A stretch of DNA of 64,000 bases from Rotaria socialis (lineage: Eukaryota > Rotifera > Eurotatoria > Philodinida > Philodinidae): assembly GCA_905331475.1 (NCBI GenBank), contig CAJNYU010002638.1, forward strand, positions 18,913 to 82,912, written 5' to 3'. The notes beneath the pieces are model-generated. The model did not search any database, was not told where the DNA came from, and saw nothing but the letters and a program-made list of their open reading frames with translations. The stretch's first letter is position 1, and each line of letters begins with the position of its first letter. The position numbers and the translations under genes are program-made. Shown here piece by piece: positions 24,401-32,689 of the stretch.

Positions 24401-24465
24401 CGAATGATAGATTTAGAATAAGAACAACATGAGAAAAATGGTGATGCGAAAGGAGATAGAGACAT
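21448..24465 (-). CDS. LINE ORF2: apurinic endonuclease plus reverse transcriptase
   Basis: This intact ORF has 1005 residues. The N-terminal third is an exonuclease-endonuclease-phosphatase fold: SFNVRG (79-84, Asn81), VLQEIG (catalytic Glu108), GDFNID (200-205), and TSDHKP (262-267, Asp264/His265). The reverse transcriptase follows: RPISLLDVFLKINEKAF (about 558-574), TQSGFRENFRLQTRVL, IFVDFKTAFDQLW (625-637, Asp628), GGPQGSILTPTVF (684-696), and the FADD box (715-718) with both catalytic aspartates. The tail has no obvious RNase H or zinc knuckle. The protein nicks target DNA and primes reverse transcription there. The start ATG overlaps the ORF1 stop as TAATG, so translation probably depends on reinitiation. 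Confidence 0.95.
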   Translation of the reverse strand: MSLSPFASPFFSCCSYSKSIIRESMLSYAETVLSKFDFSLFYDILCEWKGSPTLLQCLTTWRRFIPTVSFTENSLRILSFNVRGLDLRIHEVILLITTLHFDIIVLQEIGHFDPHYCRQVFLNYKMYLQKGENSNGGVMILIKNSIISKEIKCSIPNVCVTEIDNEGSKTRILGVYATESRTWNWNDISPYINENCLMFGDFNIDIKNDGTKAEALLTWADTFLLAPFIPEESTSLRSDRTIDFVFSNNHRVDIQTYKGNTTSDHKPTISIVPLKVKENSNGYNTHWKVFTLFTEYVFDYWEKCWNLHDLDNVYNDYVTFLSLLISRCTISFPLKRYRISIPKEIRTFLSYVRAKSFQQLRSQNTELKHEVRNLQKQSKLLLRSYITSQFNVNLNEMYKSSNVSVSFWSKTKKFFKPASTSIHGFILPNGSITKDPENMANAAANYYEDFFKMHDNIIRPHPYTDAPCSIEENDNDTIPEVQTLELIDIVRQRSKKRSCDAHGISNFMFQFLPSLYWSLLKKLYNWSFSTAITPSAWNDVRMLLLAKKDPICTPSLTRPISLLDVFLKINEKAFLTRFQNIINNKGLLPDTQSGFRENFRLQTRVLLFLEQVMSMMANSTPVATIFVDFKTAFDQLWFDGFIGKLKRMGIPTPFLKWIENWLLNRRAYVEIKGQKSRWFSIYRGGPQGSILTPTVFITYHSDMTNYLNMASSFMFADDLAAVVSGRIGEKYNIQCLDLERKLKSVIDALEFYSILSVQPINYEKTVGLWSARAIGTPKFDLYMSEKNIQWTREFKYLGYWITPKLGWNTMINKTKLKIRQRVALVNSFRLLGATSAYLRKILFLTYILPLFTSLFILFPLFTQKQRDDLSHFYYTTLKRIMHCMHWRNTFFAYATDEPSLEDRCTKYWNKYIEALTDSKDGELLLEQANLNAFRSLWLQSQYPIKSIHKSKRFVEHTSILEKCLQWTASNHCQSSVINFEMSEILTLELFPETFFVDKMSPEATH

Positions 24466-24749
24466 TATAATTCTTTACCGTCAATAATACATTTCAATTT
24501 TGCACGATTGAGTTCGAAGAGTATTTTTGCATCGGGATCAAGCACACGGCCTTGTTGATCATAATTTTGATATGATAAGATTTTGGTGATTTCATCGAGA
24601 AGAGGAATGATGAACTTTATTAATATGTTCTCGTGTCTTTTAAGCTTTAAATCATGCTGAACGATGTTGGCTTCGGTAATTTTGTTGATGTTCTGAAGAA
24701 TACTAACATCCCGTCTTATAACTTCGTCATTTTTATTTTTTTCTTCCAT
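24465..24749 (-). CDS. LINE ORF1, C-terminal part
   Basis: An open frame of 94 residues (MEEKNKNDEVIRRDVS ... CIIDGKEL) ends in TAA, overlapping the ORF2 start by one base. It is highly charged with helical, probably coiled-coil character, as in many ORF1 proteins that bind LINE RNA. It is short for an ORF1. I think the apparent Met start is internal and the true N-terminus is the fragment at 25188-25317, separated by the gap and duplication between them. No zinc knuckle or RRM is visible. Confidence 0.6.
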   Translation of the reverse strand: MEEKNKNDEVIRRDVSILQNINKITEANIVQHDLKLKRHENILIKFIIPLLDEITKILSYQNYDQQGRVLDPDAKILFELNRAKLKCIIDGKEL

Positions 24750-24802
24750 AAAATTTTCAAATTTTTCGTGCCATGATCAGAGATGGGCAGCTCCGACCAT
24801 TT

Positions 24803-24949
24803 CTCGCTCCAGCTCCGCTCCAGCTCCGGTCCGAATAAAAAATAAGCGCTCCGACTCCGCTCCCGCTCCACTCTGACTCGCTCCAGCTCCGCTCCAGCTC
24901 CGGCCCGAATAAAAAATAAGCGCTCCGACTCCGCTCCCGCTCCACTCTG
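24803..24949. repeat. Two 74-base GC-rich tandem units
   Basis: Copies at 24803-24876 and 24877-24949 differ at one base seen (CCGGTCC versus CCGGCCC). Each has GCTCC/AGCTCC iterations, an AATAAAAAATAAGCG centre, and another GCTCC-rich run. The composition is strikingly GC-rich against its surroundings. The second copy abuts the assembly gap, so copy number is unreliable. Confidence 0.85.
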
Positions 24950-24950
24950 N
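24950..24950. other. Assembly gap (single N)
   Basis: One unresolved base sits exactly where the GC-rich repeat meets a copy of the LINE ORF2 tail. It marks a join of unknown true length. Confidence 0.98.
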
Positions 24951-25187
24951 GAAAGAGCTCAAGGGTCAGTATTTCAGACATTTCAAAGTTGATGACCGAT
25001 GATTGACAATGGTTAGACGCTGTCCATTGGAGGCACTTTTCAAGGATCGATGTATGTTCAACAAAACGTTTCGATTTATGTATGCTTTTAATAGGGTATT
25101 GAGATTGTAGCCATGGTGATCGAAATGCGTTGAGATTTGCTTGTTCAAGTAGAAGCTCACCGTCTTTAGAATCAGTAAGAGCTTCTA
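24951..25187 (-). repeat. Duplicate of the LINE ORF2 3' end
   Basis: These 237 bases match 21495-21731 in the same orientation at an offset of 3456, almost without change (for example CCATGG here, CCATAG there). The match ends at a 7-base shared GCTTCTA, after which the two sequences diverge. It encodes LEALTDSKDGELLLEQ... in frame with the ORF1 N-terminal fragment. Either a second, internally deleted LINE copy has been collapsed into this locus or the gap closure is wrong. Confidence 0.9.
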
Positions 25188-25317
25188 ATGAGTCATCATT
25201 GACGAGTTTTAATGAATTACTAACTAACTGCGCTGTAGTGTACTGATTTTCATTTAAATTGATGGTACGTTCGGGGAGCTTGAACGGACTTTGTTCCGTT
25301 TCCTCGTTATTGGTCAT
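25188..25317 (-). pseudogene. LINE ORF1, N-terminal fragment
   Basis: About 43 codons begin MTNNEETEQSPFKLPERT and end at VNDDS, where the duplicated ORF2 tail is joined in frame. Position, strand and charged composition fit the start of ORF1. The rest of ORF1 is probably the frame at 24465-24749. As assembled, the gene is interrupted. Confidence 0.6.
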
Positions 25318-26485
25318 CGTAGCTAATTAATTAGTATATTAGCCAGGCGTTCGATGATCACGCGCTGACCGAATGGTATATATCGAGACGATAAAGATCA
25401 AAGAACGTAAAAGAATACGTGTATATAGTACGGTCGAAAAAAGTGGAATGAACGAACGATTTTGTGGCTTTTTGGAGCGTCTCTTGCTTCGAATTTAGAA
25501 CGAATTTTGCTGGAAAAATGTTGACTTCTTGATCGGTAGCGATAGAAATACATTCCAACCTTAACAAAATCAAGTGAACTTGAATGATGTTATGTTTTCT
25601 GGTGCTCTATCTGCTATAATAGAATAGTCATCAAAGAGCGCTCAATATTTCTTCTTTCGAGAGTATTAGACGTTTCTGTAATCAAATGTATTTTATTGAA
25701 CAAGTATTCTCATATCTATTCATTTACTGATGAAAAGAAAGTAAGCATAAGAATGTAGAAGAGTAAGATAGACAGTAAAAGAAAGACAAATAGAAAATGA
25801 AAAGTAAGCTTTCTAGAATTTCATTCTCACGATGTCGATAGTATGACTAGATTTTTCTGGCAAGATTTAGGAGCTAATTGTGAAACTTTGTAGCACTTTA
25901 ATAACTGATTATTCAAACTTTCGTTTCGGTACAAATAAGGTGATTTTGGGTACAACTTCTTTTGTCATTTTTATAAAGATCTTGTGCCATTGAACTTTGA
26001 TTTGCAGCAGAAATTCGAAACAGGCACAGAAAAGATATCGAAGCTCATCTTTATGAATTAAATACATTTTCACTATCAAGAAAATGAGCTAATAGACTCT
26101 TGTCTCTAAGTATGACAGCTATTTTTTCTTCTATGCTTTTTGTCGATTCATATTGTCGCTAAAATCGAATATGTCAGAGCTGAAAAATCAGAAAGAATCA
26201 CGAGAAAATCCTAAAACTCACCTACTGAAATCAGGATATCTTTTTTACCAGAAGAAAAATCGAAAAATCAGCAGTCTCCTAATCAAATCATATTCGGTAG
26301 GCCTGGTCAAAACATTAAAATATTTTAAAGTTATCACACTTATATAGAATTGACATCTAGTATAGTAAATATATAGTGCGTACCATTATAAACAAATAAA
26401 TAACACTACTTTTCAACTCGCTCCCTAACCTGCTTTGATAAGAAAGTTCAGCCAACCCTAGACTGAAATCGTTCCGCCGCCTATG

Positions 26486-27023
26486 ATCTTATTCTATATA
26501 TTTTGGAGAGTAAAAGAATAAACCAAACCTGTACTCTCTAGAAGATGATGATGATACGGTCTGTATTATGAAATGCTGTTATCTTATGTTCTTTGTATCA
26601 CATTGTGAATTAATGTATTCAATAGATTTTTCTTCCAGAAGGTTCAAGAAGTTTGAAAATTATGGTAAAGAGTTGATTGTTTGTTTATTTCAGTTTCAAT
26701 TTAAGCTATTAAAAATGTCTCCATTCTAGTGGCTAACATATACGTTGTATAAATTTCGATTAACTTTGAATCTTACAAGAATATATTCATTAGTGTCAAA
26801 TAACATCGAAGAAAGTCAAAAGTGAACTTTTGATATATTTGAAAAATGATAATGTCCATATTAATTGAGATTACATGAGTTGAGTTTTGAATTTCTTGCT
26901 TCATACATAATGAAAAAGAAATAATCTTGCTTTTATTGATGTTACATAAAAACATTTTCTTTTTAAGAGAACATTATTTTTTTGTCTTGTAAGTAAAACA
27001 ATATTCATAGAAAATATCGTTTT
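26486..27023. other. Intergenic stretch
   Basis: I see no gene or repeat here. The ORF at 26773-26955 (minus) has no support. Confidence 0.5.
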
Positions 27024-27348
27024 TTAAACAAAGGCCAAATTCGGCGCGTGTTGCATGATTTTCTTCATGCTTTGACAATCAGCAGCCACATCGAATCTAC
27101 AAAAAAAAGAAGTTTTTTGCTTATGTTGATTTGACATTAAATAAATCATACGTTATATGAAAGATTTTCTTTTCATTGGCCTCGATTATGTTGACAGCAT
27201 TGACCTTACATATACCTGCCATATTTTCAATAGCTAGAATTAAAATTCGCTATTAAAAAACAAAAAACAACAGTAACATACTAGCTACAGCTTGTAAGTG
27301 AGCATCTTCTGTGGCAGTGGTGATCTCCAACACGTTTTGTCGTTGGCT
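27024..27348 (-). CDS. Unrecognised gene, last three exons
   Basis: Three short exons join in phase through GT-AG introns: 27282-27348, 27152-27233 and 27024-27096. Introns are 48 and 55 bases, with 5' sites GTATGT and GTATGA and 3' sites TTCTAG and TTTGTAG. The joined product ends at TAA 27024-27026. Its segments read SQRQNVLEITTATEDAHLQA, VATIENMAGICKVNAVNIIE, ANEKKIFHIT and FDVAADCQSMKKIMQHAPNL. Phase agreement across both introns and protein-like composition make chance unlikely. I do not recognise the family; it looks like a small soluble alpha/beta protein. No upstream exon or start is clear, so it is a 3' partial gene or the end of a gene whose first exons are short. Each exon is too short to stand out as an ORF. 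Confidence 0.55.
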
Positions 27349-27957
27349 CTAAGATAATAACAAAATTATAAACTATTTTATTATGGCCATTAGATATGAT
27401 TCCTATTTTAATTTTTGAAAAGAGATAATTTTGTGGAACTCACATATATCTTCGCAAGAAAAAAGTGAGTGTAAATTTAAATCAAAGTTTTTGCGGCTTC
27501 TCCTCCCTAGATCTTTCCCATTACAGAACTTAACAACAATGACCAAAGATCTTTTGCGGCTTCCCTCTGCCCATCGTAGACACTCCTTCATAAAAGAATA
27601 AACTACTGAACTTCTAACTTTCAAGAATAATCAATTTTAGTGTTTTTTAATTGATCGAGATATATGAAAGTGCATTGGGATACTGTGTGATGTATAATAT
27701 GTGTATACAACAGGCTTATCTCTCAGTCGAATCGATAGTTACAAGAATAAAAAATAAAAAATAAAAAATAAACCAAAAAACAAAATAAAAAAAATAACGA
27801 GCGAATACTAGCAAGACAATGATAATAAAGCGACAGTAAGAAAGATACACGAAATAAAATTCTATTTGAGATGCACAAATGAATAAGACAGATGATTTGT
27901 TTAACAATCGCTTATTCTTGGAAAATAACTATCTTCCATAAGAAATTATTCCCTTTA
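27349..27957. other. Intergenic or unresolved 5' part of the three-exon gene
   Basis: No exon could be joined with confidence. GAAGCCGCAAAA occurs twice on the minus strand (about 27493 and 27557). Confidence 0.4.
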
Positions 27958-28303
27958 CCCAGGTGAATCAATCCGATACTGAATCCCATCGGATTCTATG
28001 TGGTCCTACCATCCGACGAGATCCCGTTGGATTCCTGGTTGAGGAATCAATGTCGGATCCGACAGTCGTTTTTCCAATGATATCCGATTGTCGGGACCAA
28101 TGAAATCCGAAGCATTCCGGTTCCGATTGACGATTACTGTCGGATTTTATTAGTTTCCGATATTAGGATCCGATATCGATTCCGGAACCAGGAATCCGAC
28201 GATAATCCGATAGTTTCCTTGCGCCTTCCGAAGAGCTCCGTTGGATTCCAATAGGAACCGATCGGATCTCATCGGATCCTAGGCTAGGATTCATTCTCCT
28301 GGG
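27958..28303. mobile_element. Candidate MITE filled with ATCGGA/TCCGAT motifs
   Basis: The ends CCCAGGTGAATCAATCC and the complement of CCCAGGAGAATGAATCC pair at 15 of 17 bases. The 346-base interior is packed with ATCCGA, TCGGAT and CCGATA hexamers in both orientations, giving it many short inverted pairs and a higher GC content than its flanks. I find no target duplication, so the border is provisional. Confidence 0.55.
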
Positions 28304-28619
28304 GAGGATGTTGTTTTGGCTAGTTTATTTTTTATTTATTGTAAATGCTAATATTATTTCTTTTTTTTTGTTGTTATGTTTCATAAGTTATGAAAGTGAA
28401 AACAGTGTTTTTTGAATACGGTAGCACGAATCATCAATAAAATTACTGGTTATCAAAATTTAATTGAAAAATTAGTCATAAATATTGAACCATTTTTGTA
28501 TACATGTAAAACATATTATCAAGAAAAAAATGATATTCATGCGTTGTTACATTTCGATTCACTTCGGGTTGGAGTGAACGAACTAAGGCGTGGATGTGGG
28601 TATGCGATGGGATCGTGAG

Positions 28620-30066
28620 CTGGTCTCGGATTCGTCCTATATTTCCTATATTTAAAAAAATTCCTATTTTTTCTCCTATATTTCGATGAATTTTCCTGTA
28701 TTTCCTATAAAAATGAAAAAAGGAGAAAATTGCTAAAAACGCTCTTGTTTTAGTATAATTTTCGTGTTTTTTAAACAAATCTATTCGATAATTATTGATT
28801 CTTTTGTATTCTTAGAAGTTTTTTTTACAGAGACTCTATTTTATTTACAATTTCTTTTCACATTATCAAACGGACTAAATGAAAATAACTGACTATTTTA
28901 AGTAAAGATTTTCAAACAAAGTAAAAATAGTCTTTATAAATAGTTGTGTGTTTTTTAAAAACTTTATTGTTGCCTATCATATGCAGTTACGTAAATGGTT
29001 TTGTTCAAGCGTAACGCTGTAATCTTTTTTGGCACACTTTGTTTTTCATTATCTTGGAAATTGTGTGAGTTAGAAAGTTCGTTCAAACGTGATTTGATGC
29101 AACTTGTCATGATATGTTTATGCCATAAAATGACTATTTTTGGATTAAGTCTCTTGGTTATAGAGAGGAGTTTTGGTTGTTTGACTGTGACATAAAAAGG
29201 CTCTTTTCTTCAGGGCCACTAATAAGCTGCAGGTTCTTCTGGAACTATTTCTTCAACTGAAACACTTCTCGAGTTAGTTTTGTAGTGCTTCTTGACCAGG
29301 CTTTAAAACACTAAAATCGTTTTCTCCAAGCTATTTTTGCTTAGATAAAAAGCGCAAGAAAACAACGTGACATTTTTAGTAATGCTGAGGTACAGTTTTT
29401 CTTCACCAATTTTGAAGCACTTAACATGATCAGAGTTATTTGATTTTTATTAGTAATAGTCTTTTCTTTGTATCTAATTGTTATACACAAAAACGAAATT
29501 GATACATCTGTATGGAAGCTCATAAATGGTAAATTGAGTTAGAAAGTGTATAAGAGTTTACATTGTCCTTACGTTAGCTACGAAAGTCAAAACAAAATAG
29601 GCCAGCTTGTAGAGACTAAAATTCTACAAGCAACGATCTGTCATTGATATTTTTTGAAAACATTTCTTGGTTAAAAAACTCAAAATGCGATTTTTGAAAA
29701 TTTTCATACTCGGTGTGAGTGTAGGTTGATGTGAGTATAAACACAATACAAACCATAACCCACACCCTGATTTATTTTGTATTAGTTTATTAATATGTAA
29801 ATAAACATATTTCGATTGAATTTAATTGTGTCTGACTCATTTAATTTAATTTAAGAAAGAATTAAAATGAAATATTGGCAAAAATTTCGTGCATATGTTT
29901 AAGTTGATGCAGGAAAAGTTTAAAACAATGTTTAATTCGAATATAAACAACGAATTTTCGATATCCTATTTTTTTTTCTGATTTTTTACACCTTTTCCTG
30001 TATTTTTAAAAAGTTTGATCCTGTACTAATTCTTATATTTTCAAAAATTTGCAATCCGAGGCCAGT
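28620..30066. mobile_element. Candidate 1.4-kb element with short inverted ends
   Basis: CTGGTCTCGGATT at the left and AATCCGAGGCCAG at the right are inverted copies with one mismatch over 13 bases. Just inside each end lie related T-rich repeats (TCCTATATTTCCTATATTT on the left; a CCTGTATTTTTAAAAA and TCTTATATTTTC block on the right). No transposase is recognisable; the ORF at 28995-29195 has no domain. No clear target duplication was found. Confidence 0.4.
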
Positions 30067-32689
30067 TGATGGGTATTATGACTTGGAAATCATGATATCC
30101 AGTGTAACGGTATTATGACATCTATGGATTAGCGACGCTTACGTCGCGTTACTTGTTTTAGATGATGAATACATAGAAATATCACTCATCGACAGTTATT
30201 GTTCTACAGGAAACAAACTGACAATTGTGTTTTAAACAACAAAGGTCTGTGATTGTTAAGAAAGGATACTGTATTTTTCCGACAATAGCTAAATAATCCA
30301 ACAGATTATTTGGAAATCAAAACTAGAAACTCTAATTTTTTGGTTTGAAACTATATTCTTTGCACTGTAAAAGGCGAAACTCATGTTAAAATGAGAAATT
30401 TATTGCTTGTCTTGGTAAAAATAAAATTATTTTCTTGAACACTAAACACTGTCGATCAAGAAATATCCACGAAATCGTGATTTAATGTTGTCAATTTATG
30501 AATACTATTGTTCAGAGTACGATTGACGTATTCTAATTGTTAATCGGCCCTGAACTCTACAATTGATTCAACAAATTTATCATGTACAACAATTATGTTC
30601 AATAGAAGTCTGCTGTATGGATAAACAATCTAACGATGAATGAACCAGATACAAGACTCAATCATAGTATCTTTTTGCTACTTCCTATAGTTAATGATTT
30701 TTGTTTTGTTTAGATGAAATGTTATTGTTTGACTCGATGATCTAATTGATCAAAATCAAATTCAATCGTATTATATGAATGACAGAGAAACAATCATTAC
30801 TATAATTAGAGTAAACTACCGTATCAAACAGTAGTTGATTTGTTCATTCTCGTTTTACAATCACTGTTCTTCTTAGAATGAAATAGAGTCTAGAAGACAA
30901 GACAAGGAGCAGCCACATATTAATCTTTGCTATAGTAAATAACAAGACAATAATGATTGATGAGGCATAAATGAATATCATATTTCAGTAAATAAAAGAT
31001 AATGATACTAAGATCTAGTCACGATATTTATTAGCAACTCAAGAACTATAAAAGTCAATTTTCTATTGATTATCGACGAGTAAGATTCATAAAATATTTC
31101 ATTTGATTAATAATAATTAGTCGAGACGAATAAATATATATAGTAGTGCGATGATGAACATGAACTGTACGAATCTCTTTCAACACATTTAATTTAAAGA
31201 CTTTTTGGCAATCTATTGAATGAGATAAGTAAGCATGATTTCGTCGAAGTAGTATATCATCGTTTATTTGATAAATTTGTAGAAAATAATCCGATGTCTT
31301 CTCGTCTTGTATCAGTTATTTGGTATTTTAAGTTACTGCAATTGACTTTATGAAATATGAGATCACACTTTACTTCCTCTTCAGCAACATTTGATTAATA
31401 GAACTGTATAAACATTAGGCATGCTTTGTCAAGTCGAATATGTTTGAACAAGGCACGAATGTCTATGAAAGGGTACTACTAAATATTTTCAGCATATGAA
31501 TTCTTCACACATGTGTATCTTATATAATATCAAAAACACAATCACACTATAGAGTATGTTGGAATTTCTTCTGATATAAACTTTTTTTTCTTCGCTCATC
31601 CAATAACTCTTTCTATATCTTTCTTCTGTATATTTAAACGGGCCACTAAATTCATATACGTATATCAATTGTTTCAAGTAACAGATGCATTGTCTCTTTT
31701 GCTTTTTCTCTTCTCAGGTATCAAATAAAGTCGATATTCACTTTCGTTTGCTCTTATTCGAGCGAAATTTCATTCATTCGAAATCATCTTATCACAAGTT
31801 AGTTTTAAGCCTTCGGTCAAAATTGCTATATTTATTAGTCAACTTATATGAATACACATTCTTTTACTAATCTAAAAGAATTTCTCAATACTACCGCATT
31901 TGACAAGTTGTACTTTTCAGTTTTGTCTCTATTCATATTTATCTGAAGCATATCTGATGTTGCGATCAATTACTACTCCACTCACGATTAACTAATTACT
32001 TATAATTTTACTGTTGGTAGCGACTTGATCGGTATGAAATATGAAGCATTCATTTAAAATGTTTTTTTTTGCATCTTGATTGTTGTCACTTCAATCAGAG
32101 AACGTCTAGGAGCAATAATACGCGAGACATACACGTGCTACATGCAATGTTCTATTTACGTAGATTATAATTATAATTATTATAAATCAACGAAGCCTAC
32201 TGTCATATTATGAACAATATCATTTCGATATTCCGAAGATATTAACGTCCAATAAATAAATGATGATAAACAATTTTTTCTTTTGTTTTTGTATAAACTG
32301 CAATCTCACACATATCCATGTGATATATCACCATGCTCGATTGCACATATATCGTTCTCACTTTTTCTACTATAATGTCGGTCAAACATATATATTTTTA
32401 ACATTCACGCTCATCTTCGATCCAATCATCCAGATGTCATCCTATCATGCCTTTTCTATTCAATTCCTAACCATTTGCTTACAAATGATTTCACACTTTG
32501 AATAGATAAACGTGTAAAAGTTGACACGATTTAATGAGATATTTTCAATCGATAAGACATTATGTTCATCAATTGAACACAAAAGAAGAAACAAAAAAAA
32601 TAGCAAATGTACGGCATATCTGACTAGCTTTAAAAAACAGAAGAGAAAAAAAATTACCAAAAAGAAATACAACTGTTCTAAAATAAAAA
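30067..32689. other. Intergenic stretch downstream of the LRR receptor gene
   Basis: No gene is visible. The ORFs at 31489-31677, 31685-31870, 32260-32505 and 32460-32672 have no family features. Part of the right end will be 3' UTR of the receptor gene. Confidence 0.5.

Larger units (their letters stand above)
20829..25453 (-). mobile_element. APE-type non-LTR retrotransposon (LINE), full length but with assembly gap
   Basis: The element is about 4.6 kb, reading leftward. Direct repeats of about 20 bases starting GAACGATTTTGTG bracket it at about 20809-20828 and 25454-25473, which I take as the target-site duplication. Immediately inside the left copy, the plus strand reads TATTTTTTTATTTACG, which is an A-rich tail on the element strand, as expected for the 3' end. 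The order on the minus strand is a 5' UTR (25318-25453), ORF1 (starts 25317, interrupted), ORF2 (24465-21448) and a 3' UTR of about 620 bases, which includes a purine tract at about 20934-20987. The clear duplication and open ORF2 suggest recent activity. Candidate clades include jockey-like and rotifer-specific lineages; I cannot choose. Confidence 0.85.
20279..26485. mobile_element. Old hAT-like element interrupted by a LINE (candidate)
   Basis: Degenerate inverted ends of about 35 bases are present: CATAGACGGCAGAGCC...CTAGGGTAGGCT at the left and the complement of CATAGGCGGCGGAACG...CTAGGGTTGGCTGA at the right. The outside 8-mers ATCGTATT (20271-20278) and ATCTTATT (26486-26493) agree at seven of eight bases, consistent with an aged hAT target duplication. 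Without the LINE, the shell is about 1.6 kb (20279-20808 plus about 25474-26485). It shows no recognisable transposase, so it is either non-autonomous or too decayed to read. Confidence 0.55.

Noticed and set aside
24757..25317. 186-residue ORF running through the N gap
   Set aside because: It is a fusion created by the duplication and gap; residues past the N are repeat translation.
28412..28618. 68-residue plus-strand ORF (RIINKITGYQNLIEKLVINI) with protein-like composition
   Set aside because: No domain, no partner exon, and it ends at the edge of a candidate element; too little to call a gene.
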